A DNA stretch of 64,000 nucleotides from CBDDCX01 sp965226925 (lineage in GTDB: Bacteria; Gemmatimonadota; Gemmatimonadetes; Longimicrobiales; Gaopeijiaceae): positions 84,399 to 148,398 of the forward strand of contig CBDDEN010000005.1 of assembly GCA_965226925.1 (NCBI GenBank). The letters run 5' to 3'. Shown here in pieces: positions 27,845 through 36,209 of the stretch (its first letter is position 1; every line of letters begins with the position of its first letter). The notes below the pieces were generated by a model. That model ran no database searches. It was not told where the DNA came from and saw only the letters and a program-made list of their open reading frames with translations. The translations under genes were made by a program, and so were the position numbers.

Positions 27845-28459
27845 ATGACATTCCGACGCGCCGACACCGGCCCCATGGGCCCCAGCCACCTTGGACGGCA
27901 CGCGGCGGGAGGGATTCGGACGCGCGCCGCGAGGGAGTGTCGGAACGGATTCGCGAGGGGTGTGGCCCTGCTCGTGGCCCTATCCTCTTGCCTGACTGGC
28001 CTACTTGTGTCTCCGCTGGCCGCCCAAGCCACCGCCAACGACATGCGACTCCGCATGGGTGTCACCGTCGGGGGGATCGGGTCGATCGGTGCGTCCGTCG
28101 AGTTTCTGTGGGGGAGTCGGAGCGTCGACGTGAACCTGGCGACCCTCTCCTTCCGCGAGGTGAGCCTGGCCGTCACGGGCAAGCAATATTTCGGCGGCGG
28201 CGACCTGCGGCTGTTCGTAGGCGTGGGTCTTTGGGGAATCGCCGGATCGACCGGACAGGAGGGCGAACAGACAGGCAAGGTGCTGATCCTCCGCGTTCCG
28301 GTGGGGGGCGACTGGAACTTCACCGGGCGCCACCACCTGGGCGGGAGCCTGGCGGTGAATGAAGGCCTATGGATCGACCGAGCCGACCCCGAGGACGACA
28401 CGCCCGTCAGACGGCGACCGGTCCCTGTTCCCGGAGTTTTCTACCGCTTCGAGCCGTAG
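27845..28459 (+). CDS. Predicted secreted beta-rich (outer-membrane barrel) protein
   Basis: 204 residues from ATG 27845; no family recognised. Signal-type segment at about 39-60 (VALLVALSSCLTGLLVSPLAAQA) preceded by a basic region, so a later start such as ATG 27875 is possible. The mature part alternates Gly and hydrophobic residues (MRLRMGVTVGGIGSIGASVEF, DVNLATLSF, LRLFVGVGLWGIAG) and ends VPGVFYRFEP with a terminal aromatic, like small outer-membrane barrels. A TATACT that could serve as a -10 element ends only 8 bases before ATG 27845; if real, either the message is nearly leaderless or the downstream start is used. Confidence 0.7.
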   Translation: MTFRRADTGPMGPSHLGRHAAGGIRTRAARECRNGFARGVALLVALSSCLTGLLVSPLAAQATANDMRLRMGVTVGGIGSIGASVEFLWGSRSVDVNLATLSFREVSLAVTGKQYFGGGDLRLFVGVGLWGIAGSTGQEGEQTGKVLILRVPVGGDWNFTGRHHLGGSLAVNEGLWIDRADPEDDTPVRRRPVPVPGVFYRFEP

Positions 28460-28475
28460 AGATGCACCGGGCCCC

Positions 28476-28736
28476 CTAGAGCTCTTCGGGTTCGTCCCAG
28501 CTCTCTTTCCAGAATTCATCCTCTTCCCTCCTGATCTGCTTAAGATCCAGAGGCTCCGGATCGTCTGTGAGAAGCACGCCCTCTTCCTCGATCCGACGAA
28601 TGTCGTCCTCGTCGATTCGGGGAGGCGGGACCTCGAACGATCGCTTGAGCTTCCGTCGCATGGAAATCCAAGCGTACCCAACCAAGGCACCGAGGAAGAA
28701 CCAGAGCACCGGCCAAAAAAAACGCATGCTGATCAT
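28476..28736 (-). CDS. Small single-pass membrane protein of unknown function
   Basis: 86 residues from ATG 28736. One N-terminal transmembrane helix (about 4-22, rich in Phe and Trp), a short basic stretch (MRRKLKR) and then a strongly acidic, charged tail (PRIDEDDIRRIEEEG, DEFWKESWDEPEEL). This gives an Nout/Cin single-pass layout by the positive-inside rule. It starts 13 bases after the threonine synthase stop on the same strand, so it is the last gene of that operon. Longer in-frame extension to 28910 would read through thrC and is rejected. I recognise no family; it resembles small cytochrome-oxidase- or secretion-assembly helpers only in layout. Confidence 0.62.
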   Translation of the reverse strand: MISMRFFWPVLWFFLGALVGYAWISMRRKLKRSFEVPPPRIDEDDIRRIEEEGVLLTDDPEPLDLKQIRREEDEFWKESWDEPEEL

Positions 28737-28749
28737 GACCGCACCCTGC

Positions 28750-29940
28750 TCATGAGATCGGAGACATTCCCACGTACTTGAGCCCGCTGCCCGTGTTGAA
28801 GAGCACGACCTCTTCCTCACGATTGAGCACACCCATTGCGATGAGCGCGGGTACTGCAGCTGCGACGGCACCGCCCTCCGGGGCCGCGAAGATCCCGGTG
28901 TCCTCCCCAACGGCCTGTACCCAATCGGCCATATCCTGGTCTGGGATCGCCACGGCAGCCCCGCCTGACTCGCGGATCGCCTTCAGGATCAGAAAGTCAC
29001 CGACCGCCCCCGGCACACGCAGCCCCGACGCATACGTGACGGCGTCCGCCCACGGTTCCGCCTCCACGGCCCCGCTCTCCCAGGCTCGCACCATCGGGGC
29101 GCACCCGGCGGCCTGAACGGAGAACATCTTCGGCCGCTCCGGCCCGATCCAGCCCATTCGCTCCATCTCGTCGAACGCCTTCCACATCCCGATCAGCCCG
29201 GTCCCGCCGCCCGTCGGGTAGACGATGCTGTCGGGAAGCCGGCCGCCTAGCTGTTCGAAGACCTCGTAGCCCATCGTCTTCTTGCCCTCCACCCGGTACG
29301 GCTCCCTGAGCGTCGAGAGATCGAACCAATCGTGTTGCTCTACACCCGTCCGCACCACACGCCCGCAATCGGTGATCAGCCCATCGAGAAGCTGCAGGTC
29401 AGCGCCCAATGCCCGTATCTCGGCGAGGATGGGTGGGGGGGTATCCGTGGGTACGACTACATGAACCGGAAGGCCCGCCGCGGCACCGTAAGCCGCCGCC
29501 GCGCCGCCCGCGTTGCCCGCAGACGGGAGCGCGAGGGCGGTGGCACCCAGCTCCTTTGCACGGGAGACGGCCAGACACAGCCCGCGATCCTTGAAGCTGC
29601 CCGTGGGGTTCTGCCCCTCGTCTTTGATCCAGATCCGGCCGGCCCCCATGCGGGCCGCCAAGCGGGGCGTGTCGAGAAGGGGCGTCCACCCCTCGCCCAA
29701 GCTGACCTGGAAAGCCCGGTTTCGAACGGGGAGCACGTCCTCATAGCGCCACAGATCGGCCCTGCGCCCAGTGAGGTCGGCGGGTTGGAACCCGGGCCGG
29801 ATCGCGTCGAGGTCGTAGCGCGCGAAGTATGGCCTCCCGGAGGGCGACAAGCCGTGCAGGGCTTCGCTCTCGACGGTCTCGCCGGTGTACGTGCACTCGA
29901 GGTGGCTGGCCCCCCGGAGGGGCTCGGACGAAGATGGCAT
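28750..29940 (-). CDS. thrC: Threonine synthase
   Basis: PLP enzyme converting O-phosphohomoserine to threonine, 396 residues. The PLP lysine is in NPTGSFKDRG near residue 116; the phosphate-binding Gly loop TGGGTGLIG lies near 245, and PSAGNAGGAAAAY near 140. The N-terminal CTYTGETVE carries the zinc-ribbon-like remnant common in the shorter (class I-like) bacterial forms. It lies downstream of the natAB-like genes (28-base gap) on the same strand. A threonine dehydratase or related fold-type II enzyme is a weaker alternative, because the dehydratase Ser-specific motifs are absent and the LECTYTG start is typical of ThrC. Confidence 0.92.
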   Translation of the reverse strand: MPSSSEPLRGASHLECTYTGETVESEALHGLSPSGRPYFARYDLDAIRPGFQPADLTGRRADLWRYEDVLPVRNRAFQVSLGEGWTPLLDTPRLAARMGAGRIWIKDEGQNPTGSFKDRGLCLAVSRAKELGATALALPSAGNAGGAAAAYGAAAGLPVHVVVPTDTPPPILAEIRALGADLQLLDGLITDCGRVVRTGVEQHDWFDLSTLREPYRVEGKKTMGYEVFEQLGGRLPDSIVYPTGGGTGLIGMWKAFDEMERMGWIGPERPKMFSVQAAGCAPMVRAWESGAVEAEPWADAVTYASGLRVPGAVGDFLILKAIRESGGAAVAIPDQDMADWVQAVGEDTGIFAAPEGGAVAAAVPALIAMGVLNREEEVVLFNTGSGLKYVGMSPIS

Positions 29941-29968
29941 CAGAGAAAGGTCACAAGAGTTAGAGGCC

Positions 29969-32005
29969 TCAGTTCGAGTCGGCCGCGTCCGTCATCATTT
30001 TCGAGTCGTCGGAAGCGCCCCCCAGCAACCTGACACCCATCGCGACAGCCAGCAAAGCCGGAGCCAGGAGCACCCATGGTGGCGCCTCCCCGCCATCCTC
30101 GAGCCAGGCACGGAGCGCGGGTATGGAGGCCATCAAGACAATGCTCCCGTTGTTCACGAAGTGCATGAGGATCCCCACCCATATCGAGCGCGTGGAAAGG
30201 ACGGCCCATGCCAGGAGGAAGCCGAGCCACGCCGTCGGCAGAAAGCGGAACGCCGACTCGAAGGAGATGTGGAACGCTCCGAACACCAACCCGTTGAATG
30301 CGGCGACGCGCACCGCGGACGCACGGCCTCGAGTCCCCGCGAGGAGCACGCCCCTGAATACCACCTCTTCGCAGATCGCCGGCGTCAGCGCCAGGAGGGC
30401 GAGCAGCCACAAAAACCGGGACGGGCTCTCCGCTGTGATGAGGTCCTCGAGGCCCTCGAGCATGTCCCACGGAATCGGGAGCACGAATCCCTGCGCCCAG
30501 GCGAGGAACCAGCCCAACGGCATCCCTCCGGCAATCAATAGTAGGGCCCCCAGGACCTTCTGACCCTCGGGACGCCGGAAGGAGAAGGTCTCGCCGAAAT
30601 CGAAACCGGCTACCCGTACGAAGAGGAACGCCGGAAGGAGCAAGATAAGCCACTCGGACAGGAGCAGTCCGCGTTCTCCCCACCCGGCCTGAAGCGGGAA
30701 GCCCATGTAAAAGAAGAGCACGGCCACGGCGGCGATGAATCCGATCGCCTGTGCCGCACTCGGCGTAGCGGAAACGGGGCCGACCAGGCGAGGAAGCCAC
30801 TCCCGGGGGCCCCCCCCGGATTCTACGTGCGCGTTCCCTACCCCGAAGAGCACGTCCTCCCGACCGAAGGAGGCCGAGGCGAAGGCGAGCGCAGCCCACG
30901 CCCAGAGCCCCGTCGTGGCGACCGCCACCATGGAGGGAGCGAGCGCGGGACTCCCGGCCATGAGTTCACGGAAGAAGATCGCCAGTCCCGCGACCGGGAC
31001 GGCCGCTAGAGCGACCGTGAAGCCGATCCCGGGAAACACCGGCAGCAGAGCCGGCAACATCACCAGGAGATACACCGGTGTCAGCGCGGTCTGGGCCTCT
31101 TTGAAGGAACGGGAGCGAAGCGCGATCCCCAGGAAGAGCGACGCGAACAACACCGCGAGGGGGATGAGGGTAACAAAGATGAGCAGCACCGAGTCCCATG
31201 GCAGCGCGAATTCGATGTCCAGACTTCCGCCCAGCTGGAAGAGGCCGGTCTGAAAGGTGAGCAGCATGCTCGCCAAATTGAGAGCGGCGGCCACCACACC
31301 GATGAGTGCTACGGCCAGAAACTTGCCTACGACGATTTGCCGAGGTGGCACCGGGGCGGTAAGCAGCGTTTCCAGCGTGCCGCGCTCCTTTTCTCCGGCC
31401 GCCATATCGATGGCCGGGTAAAAGGTGCCGAGCAGCGTCATGAGGATCAGCAGCATGGGCAGGAAGCGCCCGAGAGTATATCTGCCCAGTTCTTCCGCTC
31501 GAGCCACCGACGAATCGGCGACGGCCAACGGGTCGGCAAACCCTGGTGGAAGTCCGCGCTCGGTGAGTCTCCGAGCGAGCAACGTGTCGTCCCAGTTCCG
31601 GAGGGCCCGAGCCAGTACGGTGCGTGCCCGCCGCGAACGCTCATCGGCCGCGTCGTAGAGCACGGTAGCCCTCTGTGTGCCTTCCCCCTCGGGCAGCGGC
31701 TCAAAGACCACCACCGCCCCGACGAATTCGGAGCGGACCGCCTCCACGGGGTCGAGCACGTCGAGCAGTTCGAGTTCCTCGTCGGAGGTCAAGAACTCGA
31801 TGACATCGTCTGAAGCGGGACCGGTGACCGCCACCTGAGACGCCTCGGACTCGATGCGGCGTATGCCCAGAAGCGCGAACTGCTCGGTGGCGATGAGCAA
31901 CACCGGATAGAGCAAGATTGGGATCGCCATCATCACCATCAGAGTGCGGCGGTCCCGTAACGTTTCGCGCAGCTCCTTACGGAAGACGACCCAGACCGGA
32001 CTCAC
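29969..32005 (-). CDS. ABC-2 transporter permease (NatB-type) fused to CPBP intramembrane protease
   Basis: 678 residues with two parts. Residues about 1-410 are an ABC-2 permease: FRKELRETLRDRRTLMVMM at the N-terminus, a large extracytoplasmic loop, then PMLLILMTLLGTFYPAIDM and EKERGTLETLLTAPV, the last being a NatB/ABC-2 hallmark. Residues about 430-670 are a CPBP (CAAX-type) glutamic protease, with the EE motif in AICEEVVFRG, the FGAFHISFES histidine motif and ILMHFVNN. The fusion is known from other bacteria as a NatB-CPBP protein. Its start overlaps the ATPase gene stop (ATGA at 32002-32005). Substrate may be a toxin, a sodium-linked ion or a hydrophobic compound; not decidable here. Confidence 0.9.
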   Translation of the reverse strand: MSPVWVVFRKELRETLRDRRTLMVMMAIPILLYPVLLIATEQFALLGIRRIESEASQVAVTGPASDDVIEFLTSDEELELLDVLDPVEAVRSEFVGAVVVFEPLPEGEGTQRATVLYDAADERSRRARTVLARALRNWDDTLLARRLTERGLPPGFADPLAVADSSVARAEELGRYTLGRFLPMLLILMTLLGTFYPAIDMAAGEKERGTLETLLTAPVPPRQIVVGKFLAVALIGVVAAALNLASMLLTFQTGLFQLGGSLDIEFALPWDSVLLIFVTLIPLAVLFASLFLGIALRSRSFKEAQTALTPVYLLVMLPALLPVFPGIGFTVALAAVPVAGLAIFFRELMAGSPALAPSMVAVATTGLWAWAALAFASASFGREDVLFGVGNAHVESGGGPREWLPRLVGPVSATPSAAQAIGFIAAVAVLFFYMGFPLQAGWGERGLLLSEWLILLLPAFLFVRVAGFDFGETFSFRRPEGQKVLGALLLIAGGMPLGWFLAWAQGFVLPIPWDMLEGLEDLITAESPSRFLWLLALLALTPAICEEVVFRGVLLAGTRGRASAVRVAAFNGLVFGAFHISFESAFRFLPTAWLGFLLAWAVLSTRSIWVGILMHFVNNGSIVLMASIPALRAWLEDGGEAPPWVLLAPALLAVAMGVRLLGGASDDSKMMTDAADSN

Positions 32006-32763
32006 GCCGGCTCCTCAGGGGGAACGGCCTCCCCGTCGCTCCCGCCGTCTCCCTGGACCAGCGCGAGGAAGGCGCGCGCTAGGTTTCGCTCGCCGGTCCT
32101 TTCGATAAGCGAGGCGGGCGTCCCCTCCGCCACAAGACGTCCGCCACTCAGAACGCCCACACGGTCGGCCAGCAGCTCCACCTCGGCCATCTGGTGCGTC
32201 GAAAAGATGATCGCCTTTCCACGAGCGCGCTCCGCCTCGATGAACCGATAGATCACCTGGCCGCTGAGCACGTCGAGTCCCATGGTCGGCTCGTCGAGAA
32301 TCAGCGCGGGCGGATCATGGACGAGCGCGCGGGCCACGGAGACGCGTTGGGCCTGCCCGGTGGATAGGGTCCCACAGCGCTGGCTCGCGAAGGGCGTGAT
32401 ACCGAACACATGCGTGAGTTCGGCGACTCGTCTATCGAGGGCCGGCTCCTCCATTCGGTGGAGCCGTCCGAAGTACTGGAGAAGCTCCACCGGAGTCAGG
32501 CGCTCGTAGAGTCCCATCGACGCGGCGAGAAAGCCGATGCGTGCACGCACCACAAGGGGCTGTTCGCGCACGTCGGCGTCGCCCACCAGAGCGGTACCCG
32601 AGGTCGGTGCCTGTAGCGTGGCCAGGCACCGGAGCGCCGTCGTCTTCCCCGCCCCGTTAGGACCGAGGAGCGCGTATACCTCCCCGGGCTCGACCCGAAG
32701 AGAAAGACCCTTCACCGCGCGGAGCCGTCCGTAGGTCTTCGTCAGATCCTGGAACTCGATCAT
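32002..32763 (-). CDS. ABC transporter ATP-binding protein (NatA-type)
   Basis: Nucleotide-binding partner of the fused permease, 253 residues from ATG 32763. The 32799 start in the same frame is less likely. Walker A LGPNGAGKTTAL near 40, the ABC signature LSTGQAQRVSVARAL near 135, Walker B ALILDEPTMGLD near 160 and the switch His in IIFSTHQMAEVE near 190 are all present. Translation is coupled to the permease by overlap. The gene is divergent from the ECF sigma gene 90 bases away, so both promoters share this gap. Confidence 0.92.
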   Translation of the reverse strand: MIEFQDLTKTYGRLRAVKGLSLRVEPGEVYALLGPNGAGKTTALRCLATLQAPTSGTALVGDADVREQPLVVRARIGFLAASMGLYERLTPVELLQYFGRLHRMEEPALDRRVAELTHVFGITPFASQRCGTLSTGQAQRVSVARALVHDPPALILDEPTMGLDVLSGQVIYRFIEAERARGKAIIFSTHQMAEVELLADRVGVLSGGRLVAEGTPASLIERTGERNLARAFLALVQGDGGSDGEAVPPEEPA

Positions 32764-32794
32764 GCGCGCACCGTATGGGAATATGCGCACTCCG

Positions 32795-32824
32795 GGCAAC
32801 CCTCCAGAGCGCCACCGCGTCTAA
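32795..32824 (+). promoter_or_regulatory. Candidate ECF-type autoregulatory promoter
   Basis: ggcaacc at 32795-32801 and cgtctaa at 32818-32824 resemble the AAC -35 and CGTC/TCTAA -10 elements of ECF sigma promoters. There are 18 bases between AAC and GTC, which fits the usual spacing. It lies 29 bases upstream of the sigma-factor ATG, where an autoregulated promoter is expected. This is pattern matching only. Confidence 0.45.
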
Positions 32825-32853
32825 GGGTAAATGATACTTCGGCCCTCGTGGGA

Positions 32854-33423
32854 ATGAACGAAGCTCAGCTTTTACGAAAAGCGTGCCAGGGAGACGGGCC
32901 CGCCGTGCGGGCTCTCTACGAAAAGTACTCCCCGCGCGTATACGCGGTCGTCCGGCGCATAGCGGCGGATGACGATTTGGCACAGGATTACGCGCAGGAA
33001 GCGTGGATCCGTGCGCTTCCGACGTTTCGGGGAGAGGCCCGGTTCTCCACGTGGCTTCACCGCATCGCGGTAAACTCGGCCCTTCAGGCGGTCCGAACGG
33101 CGGAGATGCGGCAAAAGAGAGAGGTGCCGATGCCTGAGTCGTTGGCCATGGCTCCTCCGGCGCGGGACGCCCTGCTGAGCCAAAAGCTCGAGTGGGCGCT
33201 CGACCGCTTGCCTGAACGCATGCGAAAGGTGTTGATCCTCCATGACGTGGAGGGTTACACCCACGACGAGATCGGTGAACTGTTGGGGACCGCCGCGGGA
33301 ACGTCCAAGTCCCAGCTGTTCAAGGCCCGCGGAAAGATGAGAGTGTTACTGAGGGACTTGGATTCATCGGAGAATCCGGGTTCGGAAGACGACGGAAAGG
33401 AAATGGAAGCATGGAGCATCTGA
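32854..33423 (+). CDS. ECF-family RNA polymerase sigma factor
   Basis: 189 residues from ATG 32854; a GTG six bases earlier is an alternative. Region 2 (about 10-85) has ALYEKYSPRVYAVVRRI, DDLAQDYAQEAWIRAL and the FSTWLHRIAVNSAL motif. Region 4 (about 120-175) has LDRLPERMRKVLILHDVEGYTHDEIGELLG and the recognition helix AAGTSKSQLFKARGKMR. It overlaps the next gene by 13 bases; that gene encodes an HxxxCxxC anti-sigma factor, so the pair is a classic ECF module. A candidate ECF-type promoter lies just upstream, suggesting autoregulation. Confidence 0.93.
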   Translation: MNEAQLLRKACQGDGPAVRALYEKYSPRVYAVVRRIAADDDLAQDYAQEAWIRALPTFRGEARFSTWLHRIAVNSALQAVRTAEMRQKREVPMPESLAMAPPARDALLSQKLEWALDRLPERMRKVLILHDVEGYTHDEIGELLGTAAGTSKSQLFKARGKMRVLLRDLDSSENPGSEDDGKEMEAWSI

Positions 33424-34079
33424 CACACGACACACTTGCCCGTCTCGTCGACGAGGGGCCGAGCTCCGCCGAACGGGAGCACCTCCAGGCGTGCAGCCGC
33501 TGCGCCGAGGAGTTCCAGGCGTTCAGGCTTCAGTCCGACGCCCTCGGGGGCCTTGCGGCACTAAGGCCTCCGTCGGGCGACTGGGAATCGCTGGAGGCTC
33601 GGCTAGTGGGTGAGGGGCTCATCCGCACGCCGGAGACCTTCCGGCGCTTTGGCTTCGCGGCAGCCCCCGCCTGGATGCAGGCGGCGGCAACCATCGTGGT
33701 CTTCCTCGGAGGGACGGGGTTCGGGCTCGCGCTCACGAAGGGGGCGGCACCGGAGGGGCTGTCTTCCGAGGGCAGGCCCCTTCCTGTGTCGCAGATCTCG
33801 TCGGCCGAAGAGGCCGTGCGAGTGGTGGCGTCCGCGGAACAAGCCTACATGCAGGCGCTCGTCCGTTACCGGCAGTTGACGGGAGGAAGCGACGGGCCGC
33901 GGGTTGCCGACCCCTTGAGCCGCGTGACGGCGTTGGAGGGCCTGTTGGCTGCGAGCCAGGAGGCGGTGCGCCTCGCGCCGACGGATCTGGTCTTCAATGG
34001 TTTCCTGGTCAACGTGCTGGCCGAGCGGCAGGAAGTCCTGCGGCAAATCTCGACCAGCAGGGACGACGACTGGTTCTGA
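33411..34079 (+). CDS. Zinc-finger anti-sigma factor with one membrane helix
   Basis: 222 residues. The N-terminal cytoplasmic domain carries the ZAS zinc motif EHLQACSRCAEEF (His24, Cys28, Cys31), preceded by HDTLARLVDEG, as in RsrA/ChrR-type anti-sigma domains. One helix spans about 82-107 (AWMQAAATIVVFLGGTGFGLAL). The C-terminal periplasmic part is about 115 residues, helical and without a recognised domain. It should hold the upstream sigma factor at the membrane until an envelope signal releases it. It overlaps the sigma gene by 13 bases; the next gene overlaps its stop (TGATGATG). Confidence 0.85.
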   Translation: MEHLTHDTLARLVDEGPSSAEREHLQACSRCAEEFQAFRLQSDALGGLAALRPPSGDWESLEARLVGEGLIRTPETFRRFGFAAAPAWMQAAATIVVFLGGTGFGLALTKGAAPEGLSSEGRPLPVSQISSAEEAVRVVASAEQAYMQALVRYRQLTGGSDGPRVADPLSRVTALEGLLAASQEAVRLAPTDLVFNGFLVNVLAERQEVLRQISTSRDDDWF

Positions 34080-35473
34080 TGATGAGTGTGGGACCTCTGA
34101 TGACGCCGGCCCACGACAACGGTGCCGTACGCGACCCTGCCCGTCCTAGCCGCCATCTCGGGAGCGCAACGCGAACGGCCACTCTGGTCACGGCCTTGAT
34201 CGCCATGTGCGTGTCCATCGGTTACGCCCAAGTTCCACCGGGGTGGGACGTGCCCGTCGCCTCGGTGCGCCAGCTCGATGCAGCCGAGCGCGGCTGGATC
34301 GGCGTCGGCGTGGACATAACGGTCAGGGAGGTCACCAGAGGTTCCGCCACCCTCGAAGTCCGCGTTGTACGCACGGTGGACGGAGGTCCGGCAGCGGTGG
34401 TCGGGGTAGTGCCCGGCGACGTCATCCGTACCATCGACGGGGAACTTATCACGATCGAACGCTGGCAGAGATTTACGCAGAACCTCCGTCCCGGAGTTAA
34501 TCTGCGTCTTGCGCTCGACCGTGCAGGCCGTAGGCGGGAGGTACGCCTGACAACCGCGCGGCGACCGAGCCTTTCGCCGGTGCCCGTTGGGCTGACCGCT
34601 TACCTGGACTCGGTGCGGACGTCGTTTCGGACCCAGCTCGAGTCGGGCAGAGGCGTGTGGGCTAGCCGGGACTATGTGACGGGCCTGATCGCGGGCGGCT
34701 CCGTCGAGGAGGTGTCCACCCGAATCCTCGATGAGGCGCGTCAAAATGCGCGGAGCTACGTCTTCCGCCCGGGATCGAACGTCGACATCCTTGCTCCGTC
34801 CGGGCAAGGCGCCAATCGATACTCCGTCGTGTGGAACACGAATGCGGCGCTCCCCTTCGAGTTCCTCATGCTCCAGTCACCCGAGGCAGACTCGGTGAAG
34901 ACCGCCATCATCCGCCTGCGGGGGGCGCTAACCGCGGTAACCGAGGCCACCCGCGTCCGAGAGCAAGAGATCAGGGCGATCGTAGAGCCGACCGCCACGC
35001 GGTTGGGCGATAGCGATGCGCAACTCATCAGCTTACGGTTGGATAATGAGCGGGTCCACGAGGATCTCGAGCGGCTTGCCATCCGTTTGGCCGAGATCGG
35101 CTCGAGCGAACGCGAAGCCAGGATACAGGTCGCGGGAATCGGGGCCGAGATTGCGGCCCGCATCCGGCCGCTCACGGCCCGTGTCGTCGGCCGGAGCTTC
35201 GTTGGCGGGGCCCAGTTCACCGATCTGAACCCCCAGCTGGGAGAATATTTCGGCACCGACCATGGCGTGCTCGTCATCCAGGTGCTGAGTGGGACGCCGT
35301 GCGACGAGGCGGGTCTCCTGCCGGGTGATGTGGTCACGCACGTGGGTGACACGGAGATCGATAGCGTCGAGGGGTTCCGCGCGGTTCTGAACCAGGTCTT
35401 TGCCCGACGGCGACAGGCTGAGCTCACGCTGATGCGACGGGGGGAGCGGGTCGCGGCCACGCTGTCGCGCTGA
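34079..35473 (+). CDS. Periplasmic protein with two PDZ domains and no protease domain
   Basis: 464 residues. A signal or anchor segment lies at about 31-50 (ATLVTALIAMCVSIGYAQ, likely cleavage after YAQ). PDZ 1 spans about 75-160 (GWIGVGVDITVREV, AAVVGVVPGDVIRTIDGE). The middle region (about 175-365) is helical and charged, coiled-coil-like near 280-350. PDZ 2 spans about 375-460 (EYFGTDHGVLVIQVL, DEAGLLPGDVVTHVGD). No trypsin-like or site-2 protease motif is visible, so it is not DegS. As the third gene of the ECF sigma/anti-sigma operon it may sense misfolded outer-membrane protein tails and signal to the anti-sigma factor. The first and second Met codons are adjacent (34079, 34082). Confidence 0.83.
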   Translation: MMSVGPLMTPAHDNGAVRDPARPSRHLGSATRTATLVTALIAMCVSIGYAQVPPGWDVPVASVRQLDAAERGWIGVGVDITVREVTRGSATLEVRVVRTVDGGPAAVVGVVPGDVIRTIDGELITIERWQRFTQNLRPGVNLRLALDRAGRRREVRLTTARRPSLSPVPVGLTAYLDSVRTSFRTQLESGRGVWASRDYVTGLIAGGSVEEVSTRILDEARQNARSYVFRPGSNVDILAPSGQGANRYSVVWNTNAALPFEFLMLQSPEADSVKTAIIRLRGALTAVTEATRVREQEIRAIVEPTATRLGDSDAQLISLRLDNERVHEDLERLAIRLAEIGSSEREARIQVAGIGAEIAARIRPLTARVVGRSFVGGAQFTDLNPQLGEYFGTDHGVLVIQVLSGTPCDEAGLLPGDVVTHVGDTEIDSVEGFRAVLNQVFARRRQAELTLMRRGERVAATLSR

Positions 35474-35484
35474 GGGCCAGCTCC

Positions 35485-35505
35485 GGGAGCTTCCCAGCTC
35501 CCTTT
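35485..35505 (+). terminator. Putative intrinsic terminator of the sigma/anti-sigma/PDZ operon
   Basis: A perfect 7-base stem (gggagct / agctccc) with a 4-base loop (tccc), followed by ttt, 12 bases after the PDZ gene stop. The T-tail is short, so its strength is uncertain. Confidence 0.55.
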
Positions 35506-36118
35506 GATGCGCGATGGACTTTACCTTGGCTTTCCACGCTTGGAATTCGCCCGGACGGATGTCGTAACGCGCGACCGTTCCCTCGTGGAGGTCCACGAGG
35601 AGACCGAGCGCGACTGCGGCGAACTCCTCGAGGTCGTCCGCCGGTACGTCCTGGAAGCCAGCTTCCTCATTACGCTCCTCCGACCGCATCATCGAAACTT
35701 CGGAAAACGGCTGACCAAGAGCCCAAAGATCTATTTTCTCGATCCCGGCCTGCTCTGTTCTCTCCTTGGGATCCGCAATGCGGATGACCTGCGGGTTCAC
35801 GCATCGCGTGGCGCCGTCTTCGAGTCGTTCGTTCTGGCCGAGCTGGTCAAGGCATACGCGCATCGGGGCCGACGTCCGCCGGTGTACTTCTGGCGGGACT
35901 GATCGGGTCGCGAGATCGACTTCCTGATCGAGCAGGGCTCGTGCCTGTTGGCGATCGAGGCGAAATCCGGGGAGACGGCGCCCTCAAGCTTCTTCGGCGA
36001 GGTCGCATGGCGGCAGCAGCTTACAGGCGATCCCCACACGCCGGCGTTGCTCCTGTACGGCGGTGACGAAGCCTTCACGCACCGCGGCATCTCCGCCCGG
36101 TCCTGGCGGACACTCTAG
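35504..36118 (+). pseudogene. Remnant of a DUF4143 (AAA ATPase family) protein with an in-frame TGA
   Basis: Two stretches in one frame recall the C-terminal part of the AAA+ ATPase/DUF4143 family, which often has roles linked to toxin-antitoxin or restriction-like defence. The first contains YVLEASFLITLLRPHHRNFGKRL and PKIYFLDPGLLCSLLGI, then VFESFVLAELVKAY and VYFWRD. TGA (35900-35902) follows, and the frame continues with SGREIDFLIE and AIEAKSGE, the family's nuclease-like E-K core, to TAG 36118. The expected codon at the TGA is Arg (CGA), a single C-to-T change. The N-terminal ATPase half is absent; the first 45 codons do not look like it. So this is a truncated, decayed fragment, likely transferred and lost. 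Confidence 0.72.
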
Positions 36119-36209
36119 CGCCCCACCCCCTCGCGCACTCCAAGCGCCGCGACCCTTATCCGATCGACACGACCCCAAGAACCGCCGGAGAGTGTCATGC
36201 CCTAGCAAA

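Noticed and set aside
1..36118. Stop-codon reassignment as the cause of in-frame stops
   Set aside because: TAA, TAG and TGA all serve as normal terminators of intact genes in the window, so no single code change accounts for them.
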